Below are positions 24,707-33,900 of a stretch of DNA of 64,000 bases, one piece after another (position 1 is the first letter of the stretch; every line of letters begins with the position of its first letter). Location: positions 1-64,000 of the forward strand of contig CAKSBP010000002.1 in NCBI GenBank assembly GCA_934438135.1. The letters are read 5' to 3'. Made by a program: the position numbers and the translations under genes. Origin of the DNA: an uncultured Clostridium sp. Lineage in GTDB: Bacteria > Bacillota > Clostridia > Lachnospirales > Lachnospiraceae. The notes under the pieces are model-generated. The model worked only from the letters and a program-made list of their open reading frames with translations, was not told the origin of the DNA and ran no database searches.

Positions 24707-25942
24707 TTAAATATTCTCCTGTGAATCACCGTATGCGGAACATCCATGTTCATGGACATCCAATCCATCCAGTTCTTCCTGTTTGCTGACACGAAGTCCA
24801 ATTGTTTTATCGATTAATGTAAAGATAATAAGTGCAAGTACTACGGTGTAAGCAGCAACGGATGCAACACCTGCAAGCTGTTTTCCAAGAAGACTAACAC
24901 CGCCACCGTAGAAAAGCCCGTCTGTTTTGTCAAATAATCCTACAAGAATGGTTCCAATAATGCCACATGCCCAGTGAACACCAGTTGCACCGACAGGGTC
25001 ATCAATTTTTAATACTTTATCTACAAATTCAACTACGAATACAACTGCAATACCACAAATAATACCGATTGCTAAAGAACCATAGTTTGAAACAACATCA
25101 CATCCTGCTGTGATACCTACAAGACCTGCGAGTGAACCATTTAATGTCATGGAGATATCAGGTTTTCCATATCTTACCCAGGTAACAATTAAAGTAGTAA
25201 GAGTAGCAGCTGCGGCGGCAAGATTTGTTGTCATGGCAATGTCACCGACGTTTGTAGCTGCAGCGGTTGTAGAGCCACAGTTAAATCCAAACCAGCAGAA
25301 CCAGAGAATAAATACGCCAAGTGCACCCATTGGAATGTTATGTCCTGGAATAGCCTTTGGTTTTCCATCTTTATCGTATTTACCAATACGAGGTCCAAGG
25401 ATTTTGGCACCGATAAGAGCACACCAGCCACCAACTGCGTGAACAGCAGTAGAACCAGCAAAATCATGAAATCCTAAATCAGCCAGCCAGCCACCGCCCC
25501 AAATCCAATGTCCAGTTACCGGATAAATGAAAATGGAAATACAGGCACTGTAAACTAAGTAAGCGGAGAATTTTGTACGTTCTGCCATTGCACCGGAAAC
25601 GATGGTTGCTGCAGTAGCACAGAAAACAGTCTGGAAAATTAGAAATACTCCAATGGGAAGGTCATGAAACATTCCATCTGCATCTGCTAAAGAAGTTGGA
25701 TTAAAAAATCCGCTTGTTCCTATGATAGGATTGTCACCTGCAAACATAACAGCGAATCCTATCAGGAAAAAGAAAATAGAACCTAAAACAAAATCCATCA
25801 TGTTCTTCATGATAATGTTACCGGCATTCTTAGCACGGGTAAAACCAGTTTCTACCATTGCGAAACCTGCCTGCATAAAGTAAACAAGAAATGCACCAAG
25901 CATTGTCCATACTATATTTAAAAGTAATTGTGTTTTATCCAT
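24707..25942 (-). CDS. amt: Ammonium transporter Amt
   Basis: Amt trimers conduct ammonium across the membrane. The 411-residue protein has eleven hydrophobic segments. Its motifs include FAMVETGFTRAKN near the first helices, the DFAGSTAVHAVGG stretch with a pore histidine, and GATGVHWACGIIG with the second. The C-terminal tail (ELDGLDVHEHGCSAY) is the P-II contact segment with the usual DxxxHG pattern. The P-II gene lies directly upstream on the same strand with a 115-base gap, so P-II-dependent gating of this channel is expected. Confidence 0.97.
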   Translation of the reverse strand: MDKTQLLLNIVWTMLGAFLVYFMQAGFAMVETGFTRAKNAGNIIMKNMMDFVLGSIFFFLIGFAVMFAGDNPIIGTSGFFNPTSLADADGMFHDLPIGVFLIFQTVFCATAATIVSGAMAERTKFSAYLVYSACISIFIYPVTGHWIWGGGWLADLGFHDFAGSTAVHAVGGWCALIGAKILGPRIGKYDKDGKPKAIPGHNIPMGALGVFILWFCWFGFNCGSTTAAATNVGDIAMTTNLAAAAATLTTLIVTWVRYGKPDISMTLNGSLAGLVGITAGCDVVSNYGSLAIGIICGIAVVFVVEFVDKVLKIDDPVGATGVHWACGIIGTILVGLFDKTDGLFYGGGVSLLGKQLAGVASVAAYTVVLALIIFTLIDKTIGLRVSKQEELDGLDVHEHGCSAYGDSQENI

Positions 25943-26057
25943 TTGAAATTCCTCCTTTATTCAATTTTGAGAATAAAAAAATGGAGATTATGCGCTTTCT
26001 GCATTATCCCCATTGATAATAAGAATTTATATTCATTTTTTATTTTTCCTATGTATT

Positions 26058-26396
26058 TTATAAAGCATCTTTACCACGTTCACCAGTACGAATACGAACC
26101 GCATCTTCCACGTCGTATACAAAGATTTTACCGTCTCCATAATTACCAGTATTGATTTCATCAACTACTCTTGCAATAATCTCTTCAGCTGCAGAATTTT
26201 CAACAACAGTTTCAACTTTAACTTTAGGAAGTAGATTGACATTAAATTCGGCACCTCTGTAAACTTGTTTATAACCTTTTTGGTTACCATAGCCCATAAT
26301 GTTTGTTATCATAACACCGTTTGCTTTCGAATCATCTAGAATGCTTTTTAAATCTTCCAGTTTTTCCGGTTTAATAATAATTTCAAGTTTTTTCAT
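26058..26396 (-). CDS. glnK: P-II nitrogen regulatory protein, GlnK type, with Phe at T-loop position 51
   Basis: P-II trimers sense 2-oxoglutarate and ATP/ADP and plug ammonium channels. The 112-residue protein aligns without gaps to E. coli GlnB through the T-loop. Lys9, Gln39 and the C-terminal IRTGE segment are conserved. At position 51, the tyrosine that is uridylylated in proteobacteria is Phe here (YRGAEF), while Tyr46 is kept. Control by uridylylation at that site is therefore excluded. The linkage to amt makes channel binding the probable role. AAAGGAGG precedes the ATG. The leader is highly structured. Confidence 0.95.
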   Translation of the reverse strand: MKKLEIIIKPEKLEDLKSILDDSKANGVMITNIMGYGNQKGYKQVYRGAEFNVNLLPKVKVETVVENSAAEEIIARVVDEINTGNYGDGKIFVYDVEDAVRIRTGERGKDAL

Positions 26397-26546
26397 ACAT
26401 GTTACCTCCTTTTCTAATAAATACCAAGCAATACCCTTATTGATATCAACACAGGTTTTAACCTGCAGCCACTTTTATAAGGCACTTTAACCTTATAAAA
26501 CCAAAAAGCGCTTCTACCTCTAGTAGAAACGCCTTTGTTTTGATGA
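26397..26546 (-). promoter_or_regulatory. Structured glnK-amt leader with promoter-proximal terminator-like hairpin
   Basis: Reading leftward from the predicted start near 26545, three hairpins follow. H1 (26536-26504) is a 14-bp stem with a CTCTA-complement loop, its 3' arm ending in a T run and then GGTTTT. H2 (26500-26473) is a perfect 10-bp stem with an 8-base loop. H3 (26466-26451) is CAGGT/ACCTG around TAAA. H1 could instead end the uracil permease transcript, whose stop codon is only 60 bases away. Both uses are possible. Confidence 0.55.
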
Positions 26547-26551
26547 CCTCT

Positions 26552-26579
26552 ATTATACGCTTAAATATTTTCTTGTCAA
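26552..26579 (-). promoter_or_regulatory. Consensus promoter of glnK-amt
   Basis: Reading leftward, a perfect TTGACA (26579-26574), a 16-base spacer and a perfect TATAAT (26557-26552) occur just after the uracil permease stop codon. This is the closest match to consensus seen in the window. Confidence 0.88.
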
Positions 26580-26592
26580 TATTTTTTTGAAA

Positions 26593-27870
26593 TTAATTTA
26601 AATTAAACTCATAATCATTTCCAGAAAGAATGATATTTAGGAAGATTCCCAACATAGAAGAAATCGCAAGACCAGAAAGATTGATGGATGTTTTAAACAC
26701 TTCAAAAGTAATGCCGCCTATGCTGTTAAAGCCTAAAGCAGTTACTAGAATGACAGCGATAATGATTAAATTACGGTTTATGGTTAAATCAATCTTATTT
26801 TCAACAAGATTACGGATTCCGATACTGGAAATCATACCGTATAAAATAAGGGAAACACCTCCAATGATAGGCATTGGAATGGAGCTGATTAATGCACTTA
26901 CCTTAGGAAATACAGAAAGGATAATTGCGAATACGGCCGCAATCTGCATAACAAGAGGATCATATACTTTTGTCAAAGCAAGGACCCCTGTGTTTTCGCC
27001 GTAAGTGGTGTTAGCAGGTCCACCAAATAAAGCAGAGATACTTGTTGCAAGTCCATCACCAAGCATGGTACGGTGAAGTCCGGGGTCTGCAATATAATTT
27101 TTACCGGTTGTAGCACCAATAGCAGAAATATCACCAATGTGTTCCATCATAGTTGCAATGGCAATTGGTACGATTGTAATAATGGCACTGATATTAAATT
27201 TTGCAAATGCATCTGTTCTAATTGGTGAACCAATAATATTGGCATTTTTTACAGAAGAGAAATCTACTTCACCCAAAGCGACAGCCACAAGATAGGAAAC
27301 TACAATTCCAAGCATAATAGGAATAATTCGAACCATGCCTTTTCCCCAGATGTTACATGCAATAATTACTGCCAGAGCGATAAAGGCAAGAAGCCAGTTG
27401 CTTTTGCAGTTTTCAATTGCAGAAGGTGCAAGGATCAGACCGATGGAAATAATAATTGGTCCAGTAACAACTGGTGGAAAGAGACGCATGATTTTTTTGA
27501 CACCGTAAAACTTAATCAGTGCACTGAAAACCACATAAACAAGACCGGCTGCGAATACACCGCCGCACGCATACGGAAGCATTTCTGTATTCGGCTGATT
27601 GTCGATTAAAGGAGCTACAGCGGCATAACCGCCCAGGAAAGCAAAGGAAGAGCCTAAGAAAGCAGGAACTTTACCTTTTGTTAACAAGTGAAAGATTAAG
27701 GTTCCAATTCCAGCCGTAAACAGAGTGGTTGATACACTTAACCCAGTGATAATAGGTACGAGAACAGTTGCCCCAAACATAGCAAAAGCATGCTGTAATC
27801 CCAATAATAAGGTTTTGGGTACACCAAGCTTTTTTACATCATAAATACTTTTAGTTGTTGTCTTGTTCAT
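26593..27870 (-). CDS. uraA: Uracil permease, NCS2 family
   Basis: NCS2 transporters import uracil or xanthine with protons. The 425-residue protein has 12-14 hydrophobic segments. It begins with the family LLLGLQHAFAMFGATVLVP segment, where the QH pair marks the substrate region, and contains a second-half motif (GPANTTYGENTGVLALTKV) typical of UraA-like uracil permeases. Uracil specificity is inferred from this pattern. It has its own promoter at 27917 and a short leader without a purine or PyrR-type structure that I can recognise. GGAG lies upstream of the ATG. Confidence 0.92.
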   Translation of the reverse strand: MNKTTTKSIYDVKKLGVPKTLLLGLQHAFAMFGATVLVPIITGLSVSTTLFTAGIGTLIFHLLTKGKVPAFLGSSFAFLGGYAAVAPLIDNQPNTEMLPYACGGVFAAGLVYVVFSALIKFYGVKKIMRLFPPVVTGPIIISIGLILAPSAIENCKSNWLLAFIALAVIIACNIWGKGMVRIIPIMLGIVVSYLVAVALGEVDFSSVKNANIIGSPIRTDAFAKFNISAIITIVPIAIATMMEHIGDISAIGATTGKNYIADPGLHRTMLGDGLATSISALFGGPANTTYGENTGVLALTKVYDPLVMQIAAVFAIILSVFPKVSALISSIPMPIIGGVSLILYGMISSIGIRNLVENKIDLTINRNLIIIAVILVTALGFNSIGGITFEVFKTSINLSGLAISSMLGIFLNIILSGNDYEFNLN

Positions 27871-27916
27871 AATGAGCCTCCATATTTATTTAGTATTCAG
27901 GTTTACAAATGATTCG

Positions 27917-27945
27917 ATCATACATGATTAACCGTAAAATGTCAA
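27917..27945 (-). promoter_or_regulatory. Promoter of uraA
   Basis: Reading leftward, a perfect TTGACA (27945-27940), a 17-base spacer and TATGAT (27922-27917) lie 45 bases ahead of the start codon. Confidence 0.85.
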
Positions 27946-28036
27946 GATAAACCTCTCTTCGACGAAAAGGATTTAGTAAAATTAAATGCAAAAAATTAGC
28001 ACAAATATTCTATAAAAAAATTATAACAATCTCATA

Positions 28037-28065
28037 TTGAAAATGATTTTTCGATAATATATAAT
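28037..28065 (+). promoter_or_regulatory. Promoter of the cellobiose phosphorylase gene
   Basis: TTGAAA, a 17-base spacer and a perfect TATAAT lie 103 bases ahead of the start. It diverges from the uraA promoter. The leader holds a CGAAAATTTTCG palindrome at about 28113-28124 that might act in control. Confidence 0.75.
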
Positions 28066-28168
28066 GGAATTATCAAATAAATAGGAAATAATAATGTAAG
28101 AAAAATACCGAAAATTTTCGTAATTTTTTAGCGTGTATTGGCATTACATAAAGAAAAGGAGAGTTACC

Positions 28169-30613
28169 ATGAAGTTTGGATTTTTTGATGATGCGAATAA
28201 AGAGTACGTAATCACTACCCCGACAACACCTTATCCTTGGATTAACTATTTAGGCTCCCAGGAGTTCTTTTCGTTAATTTCCAATACAGCAGGTGGATAT
28301 TCCTTTTATAAGGATGCAAAATTAAGAAGAATTACCCGTTTCCGTTATAACAACGTGCCTCTTGATTTAGGCGGTGGACGTTATTACTATCTATATGATA
28401 ATGAAGACGGAGATTTCTGGTCACCGGGATGGGCTCCTGCAAAGAAAGAACTTCAGTCCTATGAGTGTCGTCATGGTATGGGATATACGAAGATTTCAGG
28501 AAAGAGAAGAGATGTTTCCTGTGAAGTTACCTTTTTTGTTCCACTGAATTTTAATGGTGAAGTACATAAGATTCTGATTAAAAATGAAAGCAGCCAGACA
28601 AAATCTTTAAAACTATTCTCTTTTCTTGAGTGGTGTCTGTGGAATGCAGATGATGACGATAGAAATTTCCAGAGAAACTTCAGTACAGGTGAAGTAGAGA
28701 TTAAGGGCTCTGTTATTTATCATAAGACAGAATATAAAGAAAGAAGAAATCATTATGCATTCTTTTCCGTAAATGCTCCAATTGCAGGATTTGACAGTGA
28801 CAGAGAGAGCTTTATTGGTACATATGGCGGTTTTGATGCCCCTAAGGCAGTTGTAGCTGGACAGCCTACGAACTCCGTAGCAGATGGCTGGTCTCCATGT
28901 GCTTCCCACTGCTTAGAGATGGAATTAAAACCAGGTGAAACAAAAGAATACGTATTTATCTTAGGATATGTAGAAAATCCAGTTGATGATAAATGGGAAT
29001 CCAAAGGTGTTATTAATAAGAAGAAAGCAGAAGCAATGATCAGCCAGTTTGCTACTACACAAGATGCAGATAAAGCTTTAGCAGAATTAAAAGATTCCTG
29101 GGATAAGCTATTATCCAAGTATACAATTGAATCAAGCGATGATAAATTAAATCGTCAGGTAAACATCTGGAACCAGTATCAGTGTATGGTTACATTCAAT
29201 CTTTCCAGAAGTGCTTCTTATTTTGAGTCAGGTGTTGGCCGTGGAATGGGATTCCGTGATTCCAATCAGGATATTTTAGGATTTGTTCATCAGATTCCAG
29301 ATAGAGCAAGAGAAAGAATTATTGATATTGCTTCTACACAGCTTCAGGATGGCGGTGCATACCATCAGTACCAGCCACTTACCAAACGTGGTAATAATGC
29401 CATCGGTGGCAACTTCAATGATGACCCATTATGGCTGATTCTTGCAGTTGTCGCTTATGTAAAAGAAACAGGAGATTATAGTATTCTTGATGTCATGACT
29501 CCTTTTGATAATGATATGAGTGTAGCAACACCATTAAAAGATCATTTAAAGAGATCTTTCGACCATGTAATTAATAACTTAGGACCTCACGGCCTTCCAT
29601 TAATCGGACGTGCTGACTGGAATGACTGCTTAAATCTGAACTGTTTCTCTACGGAACCAGGTGAATCTTTCCAGACTACAACAAGTAAAGATGGAAAAGT
29701 CGCTGAATCTGTTATGATTGCTGGTATGTTTACATATATCGGAGGATTATATGCAGACATGATGGCTAAAATAGGGGATACTACAGAATGTGAACGTGCA
29801 AACAGCGAAGTTCAGAAGATGCGTGATGTCATTATGAAAGACGGCTGGGATGGAAAATGGTTCATTCGTGCATATGATGATTTCGGAAGAAAAGTTGGAA
29901 GTGATGAGTGCGAAGAGGGTAAAATCTTCATCGAATCTCAGGGCTTCTGCGTCATGGGAGGATGTGGACTGGATGATGGAAGAGCAATCCAGGCATTAGA
30001 TTCTGTAGAAGAAAGATTAGGGACTAAGTTCGGTTTGGTTTTAAATAATCCAGCATTTACGAAGTATGTAGTTGAATACGGGGAAATTTCGACTTATCCA
30101 GCTGGATATAAAGAGAATGCAGGTATCTTCTGTCATAATAATGCATGGATTATGTGTGCAGAGGCAGTTGCAGGCCGTGGTGATAAGGCGTTTGATTACT
30201 ATACAAGAATTGCACCAGCATATCTGGAAGATGTAAGTGAAATTCATAGAACAGAACCTTACGTATACCCTCAGATGGCTGCGGGTAAAGATGCAAAACG
30301 TTTTGGTGAAGCAAAGAACTCCTGGTTAACAGGTACCGCTTCCTGGAACTTTGTAGCGATTTCTCAGTTCATTCTTGGTATTCAGCCAGATTTTGACGGT
30401 TTGAAAATAAATCCTTGTATTCCAAAAGAATGGGACGGATATAAGGTTAAGAGAGAATTCCGTGGCGATGTATTTGAAATTGAAGTGAAGAATCCATCTC
30501 ATGTATTTAACGGAATCAAAGAATTAACTGTTGATGGCAGTAAAGTAGATGGAAATGTCCTTCCAGTATTCGGAGATGGAAAGACACATACTGTTATTGC
30601 AGTAATGGGCTAA
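28169..30613 (+). CDS. Cellobiose phosphorylase-like enzyme, glycoside hydrolase family 94
   Basis: GH94 enzymes split beta-linked disaccharides with phosphate, here most likely cellobiose to glucose 1-phosphate and glucose, in the cytoplasm. The 814-residue length equals that of characterised cellobiose phosphorylases. The N-terminal beta-sandwich (to about 270) starts MKFGFFDDANKEYVI. The (alpha/alpha)6 barrel has RGMGFRDSNQD and RADWNDCLNL, whose Asp residues at 483 and 486 include the general acid. There is no signal peptide. GGAGAG precedes the ATG at 28169, and an upstream ATG at 28133 has no site. Specificity for mannosyl or laminaribiose substrates is not excluded. Confidence 0.9.
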   Translation: MKFGFFDDANKEYVITTPTTPYPWINYLGSQEFFSLISNTAGGYSFYKDAKLRRITRFRYNNVPLDLGGGRYYYLYDNEDGDFWSPGWAPAKKELQSYECRHGMGYTKISGKRRDVSCEVTFFVPLNFNGEVHKILIKNESSQTKSLKLFSFLEWCLWNADDDDRNFQRNFSTGEVEIKGSVIYHKTEYKERRNHYAFFSVNAPIAGFDSDRESFIGTYGGFDAPKAVVAGQPTNSVADGWSPCASHCLEMELKPGETKEYVFILGYVENPVDDKWESKGVINKKKAEAMISQFATTQDADKALAELKDSWDKLLSKYTIESSDDKLNRQVNIWNQYQCMVTFNLSRSASYFESGVGRGMGFRDSNQDILGFVHQIPDRARERIIDIASTQLQDGGAYHQYQPLTKRGNNAIGGNFNDDPLWLILAVVAYVKETGDYSILDVMTPFDNDMSVATPLKDHLKRSFDHVINNLGPHGLPLIGRADWNDCLNLNCFSTEPGESFQTTTSKDGKVAESVMIAGMFTYIGGLYADMMAKIGDTTECERANSEVQKMRDVIMKDGWDGKWFIRAYDDFGRKVGSDECEEGKIFIESQGFCVMGGCGLDDGRAIQALDSVEERLGTKFGLVLNNPAFTKYVVEYGEISTYPAGYKENAGIFCHNNAWIMCAEAVAGRGDKAFDYYTRIAPAYLEDVSEIHRTEPYVYPQMAAGKDAKRFGEAKNSWLTGTASWNFVAISQFILGIQPDFDGLKINPCIPKEWDGYKVKREFRGDVFEIEVKNPSHVFNGIKELTVDGSKVDGNVLPVFGDGKTHTVIAVMG

Positions 30614-30657
30614 TAAATGCAAAATTGATGTGTTAATTTATTAAGTTAAAAAAGGTT

Positions 30658-30711
30658 AAGAAAGTGTTATCAGACAGCATCTAAAGCTATTGATAGCACT
30701 TTCTTTTTTTA
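30658..30711 (+). terminator. Terminator of the phosphorylase gene
   Basis: A 15-bp stem (30658-30672 with 30691-30705, one G-U pair) is followed by a nine-base T run. The rest of the 318-base gap before the next gene contains a TATAAT at 30812-30817 without a recognisable -35. Confidence 0.9.
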
Positions 30712-30931
30712 TTAGAACATTTCACGAAAAGTCTAGTGCTATTCTGATAAAAATTGTGAAAAATGTTTTGGTTAAAACGACAATATAAAAAAAGCATTGT
30801 TTATGATAAAATATAATTGTGTGTGAGTGGATGCGAAATTAAGCGAAAAATTAATTTCCTATGGAACTAAAATTAGTTAAGAAGGCAGTAAATTTTCTTA
30901 ATGCTTGGAACGAAGAAGGGAGATTTTTATT

Positions 30932-33900
30932 GTGAAAAAGAAGTATTTTGTAAAGAGAACGGGAGCTATCCTTTTAACAGCTGTTCTGGCTGCAACAACC
31001 GTATATGCACCTCAGTATCATACATATTCTGTTGTTAAGGCTGCAGAAGACAGTACAGAGGGCACTACAATTAAATCATGGAATTTTACAACTGGTGTAG
31101 ACGGATGGAACTATGGTACAGGCTGGGAATATCAGTATAGTGGAGCTGATAATTCATCTGTAGCATGGGATGATGGAAAACTGAAAGCAACTGTAGATTT
31201 CAGCCAGGATTCAGATAAGAGCTGGAGCCAGATGGCGCTTTCTACCTGGTGTTCCAACTCCTTCGATTTAACAGGTGCAAATCAGATTTCTTTCGATTTC
31301 TATTATGATACAAGCTGTATGACACAGGGAAGCATTATGTTCAAGCTTTTCTCTAATGGTGGAATCGACAAGACAGTTTCATTCGATGCTGCTTCTGCTA
31401 AAACAGTTAGTGGAACAATTAAAAAAGCTTCTATTACATGTGAAATGGATGAAATGTCCGGAGAAGATGTAGAAGGCGTAAATGACTTTGCTATCTGTGT
31501 TGTAGGTAATGAAACCGACTACAAAGGTGACATGTGGTTTGATAATATTAAAATTCAGGCTACCAATAAAGAAACAACACCTTTAGATGTTGTAAAACAG
31601 TATACATTCGATAATTCTGCACAGAACTGGTATTATGGAACAGGTTGGGAATACAACTACACAGGAGCTTCTAATTCATCCGTAGGATATGAAGATGGAA
31701 AATTGAAATTAAATGTAGATTACAGTAATGATTCTGCTCAGACATGGAGCCAGATGGCAGCATGTGTATGGGAGAATTCCGGACTGGATCTAACAGGTGT
31801 TAACACAGCTACATTAGATTTTTATTATGATAAAACAAAATTAACAAGTGGTTCCTTTAAGTTGAAATTATTCTCTAATGGTGGGCCAATCGAAGCAACA
31901 ACAGATGTTGATTTATCCAATGCAGAAGAAGTAGAAGGAACAGATTTAATTAAAGTTCCATGTGCGTTTTATTTTTCAACATTAGATGCAGCAGATGTAA
32001 ATGATCTTTCTGTGTGTGTGATTGGAAGCAGTACAGATTACAAGGGAGCCTTATATTTAGATAACATTACGTTATCAAAAGATGCTACAATTAAAGATGC
32101 TTATGTAAATTCTACAGTTAAAGTAACTGGTGGAAAGTATAAACAGAGCATTAAAGATGGTGAACTTACTACATATGATGAAGATGGAAACGAAGTGAAG
32201 ACAAAGCTTGCTACAAGCGTATCTACTGTGGATCAGAATGCGACTGATGCTGTAAAACAGGCATATGCTTACTTGAAAGCAGTTGGAAGCACAGATACTA
32301 CCATTTTTGGACATCAATGTGATATTTTCTATAAAGCTGGTTCCAGTGATTTATCATTATCTGATACATATGATATTACGGGGGCTTATTCAGGAATTAT
32401 GGGTCTTGATGGACTTGAACTGGCAGGACAGGAATACAGTGCTTCCCAGTACAATAACAACATTGCACCTAAAATGGGTACCGAAAGAGTTCCAGAAACA
32501 GCAGCAGGAAATGTTCAGGCAGCAGCACAGATTTCTAATATAGCAATTAAAAATGGTTCTTTAGTTACCTTATCTTTACATATGCCTAACTTCTCTAAAG
32601 TAGGAGCAGGAAATTACGATGGAGTACATTCTTATACGAAATACAGCTTCAAAGGATATACAGTAAATGACTTAACTGGTGATACTATGAACCAGATGCT
32701 TCCTGGTGGAAAATACAACGAAATGTTCAATGCATATCTGGATATGGTTGCTGACTATGCTTCACAGGTAGATGGAGCTATTTTGTTCAGACCATTCCAT
32801 GAAAATACAGGCGGATGGTTCTGGTGGGGCAACTCCTGCTGTGATGCGGAAACATATAAGAATGTATATCGTTACACGGTGGAATATCTTCGTGATACAA
32901 AGGATATTCATAACATGTTATATGAATATGGTCCAAGCAGTGATGCAGAAAGCGTGGCAGATTACGAAATACGTTATCCTGGTGATGAATATGTTGATTT
33001 AGTTGGTACGGATATCTATAATACCAATCCAAAAGCTGATGACACATTTATTAACACGCTGACAGCTCAGTTAAATGTTGTAAATGAATTTGCAAAGCAG
33101 CATAACAAATTAATGGCTGTAACAGAAACAGGTATGGCAACATCCGGAGCTGATAAGGGAGATAACCAGACAGCTGTACATAAGACCGGAAACAAAGATA
33201 AAGACTGGTACAACAAAGTCATGAAAGCAGTTGCTGCATCTGATGCAAGTTACTTCTTATTATGGGCTAACTTCAGTGAACATGATGGTTTCTATACACC
33301 ATATGTAAAATCTGTAAACGATGATGGTTCTTTATATGGTCATGAATTATTGGATAACTTCATTGACTACTATAACAATCCAACCAGTGCATTTACTTCA
33401 AATATGAAGGATGCATTAACGCAGTTAAAAGAAGTAAGTATCTCTACAACTCCTATTTCAAATGCGAAAACAGGATATATTACAGCTCCAGTTTCCGGCT
33501 CTAGAATTCTGGAAGCAACTGATGTAACTGCTAAGGTTTCCAATGTTTCTGATTCTGATAAGGTGGAATTCTACTTCTATGGAGCAGATGATACCGTAGA
33601 AAAAGTAACTGCTTCTTCTAAAAATGGTTCTGTATATACAGCAAAATTAGATGCAGATACATTAAAAGCACTTGGTGAAGCGGTTGGAACAATGGCGCTT
33701 GTTATCAATGGAGAAAAAGTTCAGACAATCAATGCAACTTACAATATTCCTGAACCAGTTGAAGATCCTTTAACAGTAGATGATTTTGAGGATTACTATG
33801 GTGTAGAATCCTTGTTAAACAAAGCATGGACAACGAACAAAGCAACAGGAAACAGCATTTCTCTTGGATTAACCAAAGAAGCTGGCAAGTTCTATGATGG

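Noticed and set aside
26397..26546. ANTAR-type dual-hexaloop leader or glnA/glutamine riboswitch in the glnK-amt region
   Set aside because: The loops are 5, 8 and 4 bases and lack the AxxGxx pattern. The glnA core sequence was not found.
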